Shown here in pieces: positions 16,361-25,088 of a DNA stretch of 55,579 nt; positions within the stretch are counted from its first letter, which is position 1; every line of letters starts with the position of its first letter. This DNA is from CALCKU01 sp964571595. GTDB taxonomy: Bacteria > Pseudomonadota > Alphaproteobacteria > Caulobacterales > Maricaulaceae. The DNA lies in the NCBI GenBank assembly GCA_964571595.1, contig CAZNCJ010000006.1:1-55579 (forward strand). Reading direction: 5' to 3'. The translations under genes and the position numbers were made by a program. Below the pieces are notes generated by a model. That model worked only from the letters and a program-made list of their open reading frames with translations, searched no databases and had not been told where the DNA came from.

Positions 16361-17476
16361 ATGTCGAAATATATCTCAAATTCTAAGAAGCTCCAGATTT
16401 TGTCTGGGGCTTTTATCTCTTTTGGGATGGCCTTATTTTCCACCACCTCAGCCGCTGCATCTGATTGGTCTTTTTATAGTGAATTTGACACGATCACCTT
16501 TTCGGAAAGTTTCTCTATTTTTGATGTTTTAGAGGAGGTTGAAGGCGGTGGTTTTGCAGAGAATGGCAATAACGGCTTTACACATAATCAGTTTGAAATT
16601 GGCGCTCGAAAAGGCCCTTGGGATTTCGCTTTACTCACGCGGTATGATTATCTCGCAGAATATACCTCTGACGGGGCAACATTGCTTCTGGCCAATGAGC
16701 TTGGTCTGAGTGTACCCAGTGATGATTATGAAATATTCGTTCAGCTTAATCACTCCAAAAGTCATGGTGTTAGACTTGGTTATCATTATAAGCTCACGCC
16801 CGATTTCACATTGACGGGACGTGTGTCGGGGCTATGGGCTTTCGGTATTGTAGAGGGGCAATTGGAAGGGGATCTTACCTTTTCAGACGCAGAACTTGAA
16901 ACAGGTGACTTACTCTTAGATTACGTCTTTACAAGCGATATTGTTTTTGGTCGAGATTTCGAGAGACAAACAGGTTTAGGGGCAAGTTTTGACGTTATTG
17001 CACAGTGGAAACTAAGCGAAAATATCTCAGTTGAAGCCGCGGCTTACGATGTTTTTAGTCGTATTTGGTGGGATGAATTGCCCAGAACGGTTGCGGATGC
17101 CACAACCTCAATTTCCCGCTTACAGGATAATGGTATTTTGATCGTCCGGCCTACAATAAATGGGCAGAATTTTTTCGAAGATTTTACACAAAGACTAGAG
17201 CCGAGATATAAGGCAGAATTTGATTATCAGCTGTCATCTTCTTGGAGTGTTTCACAAGATATATTTAGTTTGGGCAGAAACCAGTTGACGGAAACAGAAG
17301 TAAATTACCATCTCGGGTCGGGACAAAAGGTCGGAGCGAGCTATGAGTGGGTTTCAAATGCTGTTGGCATAAACTTTTATTGGAATGATTTAAAATTAGA
17401 ATTTGCCACGGACAGTTTTAATCCCAAAAATGCGCGATACGCTAAGTTGAATGTAAATTTTACCAAAAAATTCTAA
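16361..17476 (+). CDS. Outer-membrane beta-barrel protein paired with the lipoprotein
   Basis: I start at ATG 16361 (MSKYISNSKK), one base after the lipoprotein stop (TAGAATG), not at upstream codons that overlap that gene. The signal peptide ends near residue 33 (TTSAAAS). The mature part has alternating hydrophobic/aromatic strands (DFALLTRYDYL, GVRLGYHYKL, KVGASYEWVS) and ends in Lys-Phe, as barrels inserted by the BAM machinery do. About 371 aa. No family name is offered. Tight coupling to a large lipoprotein suggests the two act together at the cell surface, perhaps barrel plus exposed lipoprotein (inference). Confidence 0.75.
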   Translation: MSKYISNSKKLQILSGAFISFGMALFSTTSAAASDWSFYSEFDTITFSESFSIFDVLEEVEGGGFAENGNNGFTHNQFEIGARKGPWDFALLTRYDYLAEYTSDGATLLLANELGLSVPSDDYEIFVQLNHSKSHGVRLGYHYKLTPDFTLTGRVSGLWAFGIVEGQLEGDLTFSDAELETGDLLLDYVFTSDIVFGRDFERQTGLGASFDVIAQWKLSENISVEAAAYDVFSRIWWDELPRTVADATTSISRLQDNGILIVRPTINGQNFFEDFTQRLEPRYKAEFDYQLSSSWSVSQDIFSLGRNQLTETEVNYHLGSGQKVGASYEWVSNAVGINFYWNDLKLEFATDSFNPKNARYAKLNVNFTKKF

Positions 17477-17575
17477 ATTAGATTTTGTATTTTAAAGTGC
17501 ACTAATATTGATATTTTACCACCGCAAAGTGATAGAGTGCAAATCTCGAACAGACGAAAGACCATCATCGAGACA

Positions 17576-18349
17576 TCATCTTTCTACCTCGTCCAGATAG
17601 GCAATGATAAACTCGTCTGGCACTAAGACCGGATTTTTTGGTATTTGCGCAGCCACATTGCGTGTCCATGTTTTAAGGGCTGGCACGGCGTCGGTCGGAA
17701 TTTTATCTGACAGGCCGACCATATAGGGAAAAACGAGCTGCGGAAATAAGGCAAAGTCGACCAAGCCCGGCGTTTTTGCGCCGCCCATAAATGGGCCGTC
17801 CCCTAAATGGCCAAGCATTTCCATGCCGATCCGCATATTCATGTCTTTGAGGCTTTCTTCACGGTCAAGGGGCTCAACCATACGCTGAATGAAAGGGGCA
17901 AATCCTAATAGGTCAGGCCAGCGGTGCCGGATATGTTCAGGCAGAGGCGTATGTGCGCTGACAATCGCGGCGAGGCGCCACCCCATATGTTTTGCCGCTA
18001 AGTTTTTTGGCCCGTCTACCGCAGCCCTAAAATAGGACGGAAAAAAGCTCTCATTCATCCACGCGTCAATGGCAAGAATTTCCGCCCGGGCTTTGGGGGC
18101 TTGGGGTAATAAAGGTTTTTCGGGGTATAGCGCGTCAAGCCATATGGCGATCGGTGTGGAATCCGTTTTCCATTGATCACCGATTTTCAAAACAGGGACT
18201 TGGGTCTTGCCTGTAAATCCGATGGTCGCTTTGGGATCAACAGGATTAACCGGAACATGCTCAAAGGACAGGTTTTTATAGTAAAGACAGGCCGCGACTT
18301 TGCGAACAAAGGGGCTGGTGGCGTAGCCATATAATTTGATGTCAGTCAT
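17576..18349 (-). CDS. Glutathione S-transferase family protein
   Basis: 257 aa. The N-terminal thioredoxin fold is clear: KLYGYATSPFVRKV (residues 5-18, with Ser12 a possible thiol-activating residue), a cis-Pro region TQVPVLKIG (49-57) and the DSTPIAIWLD segment that binds the gamma-glutamyl group. The C-terminal part is helical, as in the family. Likely a cytosolic glutathione-dependent transferase, isomerase or lyase; substrate unknown. It is the last of three same-strand genes (dioxygenase, SDR, GST) with gaps of about 66 and 123 bp, so a shared catabolic role is possible but not shown. Confidence 0.85.
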   Translation of the reverse strand: MTDIKLYGYATSPFVRKVAACLYYKNLSFEHVPVNPVDPKATIGFTGKTQVPVLKIGDQWKTDSTPIAIWLDALYPEKPLLPQAPKARAEILAIDAWMNESFFPSYFRAAVDGPKNLAAKHMGWRLAAIVSAHTPLPEHIRHRWPDLLGFAPFIQRMVEPLDREESLKDMNMRIGMEMLGHLGDGPFMGGAKTPGLVDFALFPQLVFPYMVGLSDKIPTDAVPALKTWTRNVAAQIPKNPVLVPDEFIIAYLDEVER

Positions 18350-18472
18350 GAAAAATGACTATGCCGCCCAGCGATAAGCGTCAAGAAAAGGCCATTCACA
18401 CTTACTTGATATTTTAAAATGGTATTGTGGATTTTACAAGATGGGTTGGTCCAGCAAATACCTCAAAGCTTA

Positions 18473-19258
18473 TTAGACTAACTTGACCTCATGGTTCCAC
18501 CAAGCAAGATCAGAAAAGGCGCGCAGGTCCATTTCATGTGTCCAGGCAGATCTGTGTTGATGGGCGATATGGTAATAGGTTTTAGCGATCTCGGCAGGCA
18601 GTAATAAACCATCATGTTCCATACCGCGAGCCTCGCGAAGTTTTTGGTAGTTTTCAGGGCCTAACATTTTACCCAATGTATCTGGGGCATCGACAGCGCC
18701 GTCTATGATGATATGCGCGATATGAATACCTTTGACCGCAAATTCGGCATTAAGCGTTTGGCACAACATCCTCCGCCCGCCCATAGAGGATGCATGAGAA
18801 TGTTGGCCCGTATTTCCGCGCATTGCCGAGGTTGCTGAGGTGACCAATAAAGTGCCTGATCCACGTTCTTCCATATAGGGGAATAGTGCTTTAGCCAGCC
18901 TGAATAAGCCGAAATTGGCCATGCGCCAGCCCAGCTCAAATTGTTTCAAGCTGGTATCTGCTAAAGACCTGTTCCCGATCTGTGAACCAAGATTAAACAA
19001 GGCGACTTCAATGGGGCCGATTTTATCTTCCACCTCACTGATCAGTGTTTCAATAGCGTTATCGACAACCGCGTTAAGAAGCATACCACTGGCAGACCCG
19101 CCCGCAGCTTCAATTTCACTGACCAGCTTATCAAGCCCGGCTTGGTCGCTGCGCCGACACAATACGGCGTGATAGCCCTCGCGCGCAAATTTTTTGGCGA
19201 CATTGCCGCCAATCCCGGCTCCCGCCCCCAATATCAGACAAACTTTTTTCTGGGTCAT
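18473..19258 (-). CDS. SDR-family protein with a degenerate catalytic motif
   Basis: 261 aa Rossmann-fold protein. The dinucleotide loop GAGAGIG is at residues 11-17, and NLG replaces the usual NAG near 89-91. Thr/Ser residues (TSATSAM, 140-146) match the catalytic serine region. The usual YxxxK, however, reads HASSM: the aligned Tyr is His155 and the aligned Lys is Met159. Related SDRs with the phrase IDGAVDAPD often have Phe for Tyr but keep Lys. It may therefore bind a cofactor without standard reductase chemistry. An AGGAT-type ribosome site lies just before the ATG. Flanked by a dioxygenase and a GST on the same strand. Confidence 0.82.
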   Translation of the reverse strand: MTQKKVCLILGAGAGIGGNVAKKFAREGYHAVLCRRSDQAGLDKLVSEIEAAGGSASGMLLNAVVDNAIETLISEVEDKIGPIEVALFNLGSQIGNRSLADTSLKQFELGWRMANFGLFRLAKALFPYMEERGSGTLLVTSATSAMRGNTGQHSHASSMGGRRMLCQTLNAEFAVKGIHIAHIIIDGAVDAPDTLGKMLGPENYQKLREARGMEHDGLLLPAEIAKTYYHIAHQHRSAWTHEMDLRAFSDLAWWNHEVKLV

Positions 19259-19324
19259 TTTATCCTCCGATAACTTTCTAACGCGGTGCGTTCAACTCCC
19301 AAATCTCAAATAGGGCTGACAGAT

Positions 19325-20164
19325 TTAAAATCGCTTACCGGCGATGGTCGTGCGGTGTAAGAGCCGGTCATAGCCGCCCGTCGCGGAATGAAGCGTGGAC
19401 CGGTTATCCCATATCACCAACATATCCTTTTCCCATTTATGGGAATAGATTATCGCCTCATCCGTTTGCGCCCTGTAAAACTCCATAAGAAGTAATTGGC
19501 TTTCTTGCGGGGTTTTGTCTTTAAAGCGCATAATATAAGCTGGTGAGCTATAGAGCGCTTTTTCTCCGGTTTCTGGATGGGTGCGTATAAAGGGGTGTTC
19601 GCGCTCTTCTAAGGCCGTATCATTTGCGATGATTTTCATGCTGCGCCCCGTATCCTTATCCTCGTCCCCGTAAGCGCCTTCTTTGGAATAGCCGAGCTTG
19701 GTCGAATGCACGGCGATCAAATTATCCGCTATGTCCTTAAGGTGCGCTGGTAAGCGTTTATAGGCCTCAACCTGATCGGCAAATAAAGTGTTCCCGCCTA
19801 TAGGCGGAATGGTTATCCCGTAAAGCATTGTACCGTCGGGGGGAGTTTCCAGAAAGCTCCAATCGGAATGAAAAATGCTTGCAAATATCGGCGTGGTTTC
19901 ATCGGCATTTCGCTGAATGGCGGCGATATGATTGGAGCTATCGATGGGCTCAAAAAAAGGGTCTTCACCAAATCCGCCAAAATATTCGGTAATACGCTCA
20001 AGGTCTTGGGATTGCAATTTTTGATCCGGAAACACCAAGACTTTATGTTCAAGCCAGTGCGCCCGCAGTTCAGAAATTTGTGTCTCAGATAAATTGGCTG
20101 AAAGGTCTATGCTGGTGACATGCGCGCCGCAAACAGCATCTGTCTTATCTACCCTTAGTCCCAT
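19325..20164 (-). CDS. TauD/TfdA-type Fe(II)/2-oxoglutarate dioxygenase
   Basis: 279 aa from ATG 20164, which has GGGAG at 20173-20177 eight bases upstream; the in-frame TTG at 20179 overlaps that site and is rejected. Iron ligands are visible as His99-x-Asp101 (FHSDWSF) and distal His259 (TLHSATGGYDR), with Arg271 (LLHRTTI) placed to bind 2-oxoglutarate. Family members hydroxylate small sulfonates, aryloxyacetates or carnitine precursors, releasing succinate and CO2; the substrate here cannot be read. It is first in a same-strand set with the SDR and GST genes. Confidence 0.9.
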   Translation of the reverse strand: MGLRVDKTDAVCGAHVTSIDLSANLSETQISELRAHWLEHKVLVFPDQKLQSQDLERITEYFGGFGEDPFFEPIDSSNHIAAIQRNADETTPIFASIFHSDWSFLETPPDGTMLYGITIPPIGGNTLFADQVEAYKRLPAHLKDIADNLIAVHSTKLGYSKEGAYGDEDKDTGRSMKIIANDTALEEREHPFIRTHPETGEKALYSSPAYIMRFKDKTPQESQLLLMEFYRAQTDEAIIYSHKWEKDMLVIWDNRSTLHSATGGYDRLLHRTTIAGKRF

Positions 20165-20412
20165 ATTCTTATCTCCCAATAATATAGAAATTATTTTGGA
20201 ATTTTCTCTGCTGATTTTTTAGTCTTAGCCGATAAAGCGACATAGGGGAAATATATTGGTTTAAATAAATATATGAAGAAATCTTATGATTTTGCGACAG
20301 GCCGAGGAGCTTGATAGAAATGCCGCCTGCTAAAGGATAAGTTAATTTAACATTTAGTTACTTGGCGGGACGGATAGTTTTCGCTATGAGAGGCGTAATT
20401 ATGGAGTCGACA

Positions 20413-20946
20413 ATGCGTAAGATTTACAAACTATCCCTGCTCACGGGCTTAGCAATAACTATTTCGGGCTGCGCCTCTGCGGGGAAACGTCTTGGATTGA
20501 CGAAAAACTCCCCAAATGAATTTAACATTCTGACTAAGGCTCCATTGGTTGTGCCGCCTGAATATAATCTACGCCCTCCGCGCGTAGGTGAATCCAGCTC
20601 AGAGAATAATTATTCCCAAAATGCAGCCAGACAGGCTTTAATTGGCGATATTGATGATAGCGAACCTTCTAGAGGTGAAATAGTGCTTATGACCAAAGCT
20701 GGCGTTGGGCGAGCCAACCAGGAAATCCGGCTTGAGGTTGACGGTCAAAATAGTGTTGAGCGCAAAACATCAGGCTTTGCTGATCAGGTATTATTCTGGA
20801 ATAATGGCCGGGCAGAAACGCCTGACGGCTCGCCGCTTGACCCAGAGCTTGAAACGAAACGCTTACAGGCGATTGAAAGTGCTACTGGCGGCGGCGCGGT
20901 GACAATTACAAAGCGTCCAGGCGGGGCTAAACTCCCCGGATTATAA
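20413..20946 (+). CDS. bamF: DUF3035 lipoprotein, BamF-like
   Basis: 177 aa from ATG 20413; GGAG at 20404-20407 sits five bases upstream, and upstream ATG/TTG codons are less well placed. The signal ends in the lipobox ISGC (Cys20). The mature start has the DUF3035 signature: SPNEFNILTKAPLVVPPEY then NLRPP. In Caulobacter this family is the BamF subunit of the outer-membrane beta-barrel assembly complex. It is probably an outer-membrane lipoprotein helping fold barrels such as the autotransporter and OMPs in this window. A weak hairpin follows, then mutL on the same strand. Confidence 0.85.
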   Translation: MRKIYKLSLLTGLAITISGCASAGKRLGLTKNSPNEFNILTKAPLVVPPEYNLRPPRVGESSSENNYSQNAARQALIGDIDDSEPSRGEIVLMTKAGVGRANQEIRLEVDGQNSVERKTSGFADQVLFWNNGRAETPDGSPLDPELETKRLQAIESATGGGAVTITKRPGGAKLPGL

Positions 20947-20950
20947 AAAG

Positions 20951-20972
20951 AAGCCCGTACAAAGAGGCTTTT
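20951..20972 (+). terminator. Weak intrinsic terminator after the BamF-like gene
   Basis: AAGCC (20951-20955) pairs with GGCTT (20966-20970) across a 10-nt loop, followed by only two more T residues. It begins five bases after the stop codon. The stem is short, so termination may be partial and mutL could be read through. Confidence 0.35.
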
Positions 20973-21054
20973 AAATATCGTCTTTGGGCGATTTACCCAG
21001 AGCATATTTTGACACAGCCCTAGCTCTAATCTTGGCAACGGGTTAGTCTGGCTT

Positions 21055-22980
21055 ATGTCCGGTACACACATATCGATTCGCCGTCTGCCGAGCGAAACTG
21101 TCAATCAGATCGCCGCGGGTGAAGTCGTAGAGCGTCCAGCCAGCGTAATAAAAGAGCTGGTTGAAAACGCTGTAGATGCGGGGGCGACCCAAATTGATAT
21201 CCGTTATGAAAATGGCGGACGCTCTCTGATTTCGATTACGGATGACGGTAAAGGCATGGGCCCGGAAGAATTGCCTATTGCGATAGAGCGTCACGCCACG
21301 TCTAAACTTGCCCCGGACGCACAGGGCCGTTGGGACTTGCTCAATATTGCGACAATGGGATTTCGCGGTGAGGCCTTGCCCTCTATTGGCTCTGTCTCGC
21401 GCTTGAAGATTATCTCGCAAACGCTGAATTCAGAGAGCGCGTGGGAAATCTCGGTTGAAGGCGGGACGATCAGCTCTGTAAAGCCCGCCCCCCGTATGGG
21501 GCTGCACGGTACGCGCGTTGAAGTGCGCGATTTGTTTTACGCCACCCCCGCGCGCCTGAAGTTTTTAAAATCAGAACGCAGTGAAAGCCTCGCCATTTCC
21601 GATATTGTCAAAAGGCTGGCAATGGCGAACCCGCATGTCGGGATAAGCCTGTCATCTGGCACGCGTAAGATATTAAAGGTCATGCGCCAAGGAGACGATA
21701 ATGCAGGCCGTCTTGCTAGGCTCGCTGCCATACTCGGCCAAGATTTCGGCGATAATGCGCTCGAGATAGACCAAGAGCGCGAGGATATAAAACTCACAGG
21801 ATTTGCAGGCCTGCCGACCTATTCGCGCGGCAATGCCCAGCACCAATATTTATTCGTCAATGGACGACCTGTGCGCGATAAACTTTTACACGGCGCTGTG
21901 CGCGGGGCCTATCAGGACTATCTCGCGCGGGACCGCTATCCGGTCGTGGCGCTCTATGTCGACCTGCCCATGACCCAAGTAGACGTGAATGTCCATCCGG
22001 CGAAAACCGAAGTCCGTTTTCGTGACCCCGGCCTGATAAGAGGCCTGATTGTCTCGGCCTTGCGCCACGGCCTTGCGGCTGCGGGTCACCGTGCCAGCAC
22101 GACGGTTTCTGATTACGCGCTGGGTAAAATACAGGCCGGGCAAGTCCAGAACCAATATGCGTTTCAGCAAAATTATAACCGGCCCCAGCCTGCTATGGGC
22201 GCAGGCTATGCAGCGCAGGCTTATGCCCCACATCAAAATGATCCGGCCATGGCCCCCCTCGTAGATGGTTACGGTTTCGGGGCGCGGGTCGAAGAGGCCG
22301 CAAATGGCTATCATGCGCGTATAGACCCCGAAACGGGAGAAGTTCTCGGACCTGAAGATATGGCGTCCAGTCCAGATTTTACGGCTAACCCCTTAGGGGC
22401 TGCGCGCGCCCAGCTCCACGAAACCTATGTCGTGGCCCAGACCGAAGACGGCATTGTCATTGTCGATCAACACGCCGCCCATGAACGCCTTGTCTATGAG
22501 CGCATGAAAGAGGCAATGGCCCAGCGGGCAGAGGGCGGGGACGGGGTTGAACGCCAAGCCTTGCTTATCCCTGATATTGTCGATCTGGGCGAGGGGGACG
22601 CTGCCCGCCTGCTTGCGCGTAAAGACGAGCTGGCAGAAATGGGACTTATCATTGAAGGCTTTGGTGTCGGGGCCGTTGCCGTGTCTGAAACCCCCGCCTT
22701 GCTCGGCGAGATGAACATTCAAGGCCTGCTGCGGGACTTAGCCGATGATCTGGCTGAATATGACGAGGCGTTAAGCCTGAAAGAAAAGTTCGAACATGTT
22801 TGCGGGACCATGGCCTGTCACGGCTCTGTGCGGGCCGGGCGGCGCTTAACCGGGCCGGAAATGAACGCCCTGCTGCGCCAGATGGAAGCCACACCACATT
22901 CCGGCCAATGTAATCACGGCCGCCCCACCTATGTGGAGCTTAAACTCGCCGATATTGAGAGATTATTTGGGCGGCGTTAG
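21055..22980 (+). CDS. mutL: DNA mismatch repair protein MutL
   Basis: 641 aa, full length. The N-terminal GHKL ATPase has IAAGEVVERPASV (19-31), KELVENAVDAGA (33-44), DDGKGMG, RHATSKL, GFRGEALPSI and GTRVEVRDLFYATPARLKF. The C-terminal domain carries the endonuclease metal motif DQHA-x2-E-x4-E starting at Asp471, plus ACHGSVRAG and CNHGRPT. It is therefore a nicking-type MutL, as expected in bacteria without MutH. The middle linker is Ala/Gln/Tyr-rich and variable. No strong ribosome site is visible before the ATG. Convergent with rsmD. Confidence 0.97.
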   Translation: MSGTHISIRRLPSETVNQIAAGEVVERPASVIKELVENAVDAGATQIDIRYENGGRSLISITDDGKGMGPEELPIAIERHATSKLAPDAQGRWDLLNIATMGFRGEALPSIGSVSRLKIISQTLNSESAWEISVEGGTISSVKPAPRMGLHGTRVEVRDLFYATPARLKFLKSERSESLAISDIVKRLAMANPHVGISLSSGTRKILKVMRQGDDNAGRLARLAAILGQDFGDNALEIDQEREDIKLTGFAGLPTYSRGNAQHQYLFVNGRPVRDKLLHGAVRGAYQDYLARDRYPVVALYVDLPMTQVDVNVHPAKTEVRFRDPGLIRGLIVSALRHGLAAAGHRASTTVSDYALGKIQAGQVQNQYAFQQNYNRPQPAMGAGYAAQAYAPHQNDPAMAPLVDGYGFGARVEEAANGYHARIDPETGEVLGPEDMASSPDFTANPLGAARAQLHETYVVAQTEDGIVIVDQHAAHERLVYERMKEAMAQRAEGGDGVERQALLIPDIVDLGEGDAARLLARKDELAEMGLIIEGFGVGAVAVSETPALLGEMNIQGLLRDLADDLAEYDEALSLKEKFEHVCGTMACHGSVRAGRRLTGPEMNALLRQMEATPHSGQCNHGRPTYVELKLADIERLFGRR

Positions 22981-23040
22981 GGCTAAAATTAGATATAAAG
23001 CGTCAGAGAAAAGTATTGTTAAATAGATATTTTCCGTCAG

Positions 23041-23604
23041 CTAATGTGGCTTAATAAACACGACCCTTGCCGCGCCCCAGATTTTATCCGCTAAAATCTC
23101 AAAGCCTTTAAACTCTATATCCTCTTCGTCCTTGCCGATCTCTAGGATGATGACGCCGTTCTCGGCGATCAGGCCTTGGGCCTTGAGGCGTAAGAGAACG
23201 GGTTTCCAAAGCCCTTTATAGTAAGGCGGGTCCATGAAAATATGGGTGAAAGCCCCGCGGAGATTACCCGGTGCGACTTTGAGCTTGGTCGCGTCGCGGC
23301 GGTGCAGGCGCGTCACCCCGAACAAGTTCATCTTTTCGATATTTTCTCGAATTGCCGCGCGTGCTTTGGGCTCGGTTTCAACAAAGAGGCAGAACGCCGC
23401 CCCGCGCGAAATCGCCTCAAGGCCGAGCGCGCCGGAGCCGGCAAAAATGTCAGAGACAATCGCTCCGTCCAGATCAGGCGCCCAGCTGGCATGGGCGAGA
23501 ATGTTAAAAATAGACTCGCGCGTTTGATCAGAGGTCGGGCGCGTATCGCGTCCAGAAGGCGTGGCGATATTTCGCCCGCGTAATGTCCCCGAGACTATTC
23601 GCAT
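23041..23604 (-). CDS. rsmD: 16S rRNA (guanine966-N2)-methyltransferase RsmD
   Basis: 187 aa. It has the RsmD start MRIVSGTLRGRNI, then RPTSDQTRESIFNIL, the SAM-binding motif DIFAGSGALGLEA and the catalytic DPPY (MDPPYYKG). It methylates G966 of 16S rRNA in the 30S subunit. It lies 11 bp downstream of the rluB-type gene on the same strand, a common pairing in alphaproteobacteria. Confidence 0.95.
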   Translation of the reverse strand: MRIVSGTLRGRNIATPSGRDTRPTSDQTRESIFNILAHASWAPDLDGAIVSDIFAGSGALGLEAISRGAAFCLFVETEPKARAAIRENIEKMNLFGVTRLHRRDATKLKVAPGNLRGAFTHIFMDPPYYKGLWKPVLLRLKAQGLIAENGVIILEIGKDEEDIEFKGFEILADKIWGAARVVFIKPH

Positions 23605-23615
23605 TTAATCACACC

Positions 23616-24575
23616 TCATCTTTTCGCAAATTTCCCGCGACCCTTCGGAGCGTTTTGGGCGTTTTTACGTTGGTTACGCGTTGGTGGCCGCTGGGGGTAA
23701 TTCCGCTTTGGCGCAGCTGATTTACCCTGAGCGTTCTTACCGTGAGAAGGTTTTCCCTTGCCACCCTTGCGAGCCGTCTTGGATTTCACTCCGATAGGCG
23801 GGGGGGCGTCTTTGGGAATATCCACCAAATGCCCGACCTGGTCGCGCAGGATTTTATGGCGCACAACTTCGATATCACCCGCTCGTAATGTACCGAGCTG
23901 AAACGGGCCATAAGAAGTGCGGATCAGGCGGTTCACCTCAAGGCCGAGCGTGTTAAGCGCGCGCCTGACCTCGCGGTTTTTGCCTTCGCGAATGGTGACA
24001 TTTATCCACGCATTATCGCCTTTCTGACGGTCCAGTACGGCCTCGATCGGGCCTGTTTTAATCCCGTCAATAGATATGCCCTCTTGGAGGCTATCGAGCT
24101 TGTCTTGGCTGACTTTGCCATAAGCGCGTGCCTTATAGCGTCTGGCCCAGCCGGTACTGGGCAGCTCTAAGGCCCGGGCCAGCTCTCCGTCATTGGTCAA
24201 AAGTAAAAGCCCCTCTGAGGTTATATCAAGCCGCCCGACAGAGATGACCCGTCCGATATCCTTGGGCAGTTCGTCAAAAACTGTCTTGCGACCTTTTTCG
24301 TCCTTATGTGTGGTCACTAAGCCATTGGGTTTGTGATAGCGCCATAATCGCACGGGGGCTTTGCCGGCTATTTCGGCTCCGTCAAAAGTTATGACGTCAG
24401 CTGCGGTGACTTTGAAGGCCGGTGTGGTGAGCCGCTTGCCATTGACCGAGATACGTCCGTCCTCGATCAGTTTTTCTGCGCCTCGCCGCGAGGCTATACC
24501 TGCACGGGCGAGATATTTCGCTATGCGTTCGCTGCTATCGGATTTGGGCCCAGTTTTTGGCTCTTTATTTTGCAT
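23616..24575 (-). CDS. rluB: 23S rRNA pseudouridine synthase, RsuA/RluB family
   Basis: 319 aa. An N-terminal S4 RNA-binding domain (RIAKYLARAGIASRRGAEKLI, about 18-38) is followed by the catalytic region with GRLDITSEGLLLLTNDG (the Asp is the family nucleophile) and REGKNREVRR. RluB modifies U2605 of 23S rRNA; RsuA or RluE-like specificity cannot be excluded. The last 70 residues form a Lys/Gly/Arg/Pro-rich basic tail, often seen in alphaproteobacterial RluB. Divergent from tadA with 47 bp between start codons; followed by rsmD. Confidence 0.92.
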   Translation of the reverse strand: MQNKEPKTGPKSDSSERIAKYLARAGIASRRGAEKLIEDGRISVNGKRLTTPAFKVTAADVITFDGAEIAGKAPVRLWRYHKPNGLVTTHKDEKGRKTVFDELPKDIGRVISVGRLDITSEGLLLLTNDGELARALELPSTGWARRYKARAYGKVSQDKLDSLQEGISIDGIKTGPIEAVLDRQKGDNAWINVTIREGKNREVRRALNTLGLEVNRLIRTSYGPFQLGTLRAGDIEVVRHKILRDQVGHLVDIPKDAPPPIGVKSKTARKGGKGKPSHGKNAQGKSAAPKRNYPQRPPTRNQRKNAQNAPKGRGKFAKR

Positions 24576-24622
24576 AGCTTACCTGACTTGACCTTATCGT
24601 CATCAAAGCGCAACACAGGAGC

Positions 24623-25078
24623 ATGACTGACGAAGACTATATGCGCGAAGCCATAGCCCAAGCGCGCGCTGCAAGCAAATGCCAAGAAGTGCCCGTCGGG
24701 GCGGTTCTGGTAGATCCGTCTACAAACGAGATTATCGCCCGGACCGGAAATGCCCCCATCGGGATTTGCGACCCGACCGCACATGCCGAAATATTGGCTT
24801 TGCGCGACGGGGCTTATAAGCGCGAGAATTACCGCCTTAAAGGGCTTACGCTTTATGTCACGCTTGAGCCTTGCGCTATGTGTGCGGGCGCGATTGCCCA
24901 TGCGCGTATCTCGCGTGTGGTTTTCGGGGCCGAAGATATCAAGGGCGGGGCGGTTGTAAACGGCGTGAAATTTTTTGATCAGCCGAGCTGTCACCACAAG
25001 CCCGCCGTGACAGGCGGTATCTTGGCGGGCGAGTGCAGCACTTTGTTAAAAGATTTCTTTAAGGCTCGACGCGGGTGA
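24623..25078 (+). CDS. tadA: tRNA adenosine(34) deaminase TadA
   Basis: 151 aa cytidine-deaminase-fold enzyme that converts A34 of tRNA-Arg(ACG) to inosine. Zinc ligands are His54 in HAE with proton-shuttle Glu56, and Cys84/Cys87 in PCAMC. AGGAG lies a few bases before the ATG. The divergent rluB-rsmD arrangement supports TadA over a generic nucleoside deaminase. Confidence 0.95.
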   Translation: MTDEDYMREAIAQARAASKCQEVPVGAVLVDPSTNEIIARTGNAPIGICDPTAHAEILALRDGAYKRENYRLKGLTLYVTLEPCAMCAGAIAHARISRVVFGAEDIKGGAVVNGVKFFDQPSCHHKPAVTGGILAGECSTLLKDFFKARRG

Positions 25079-25088
25079 GAGTGATCTC

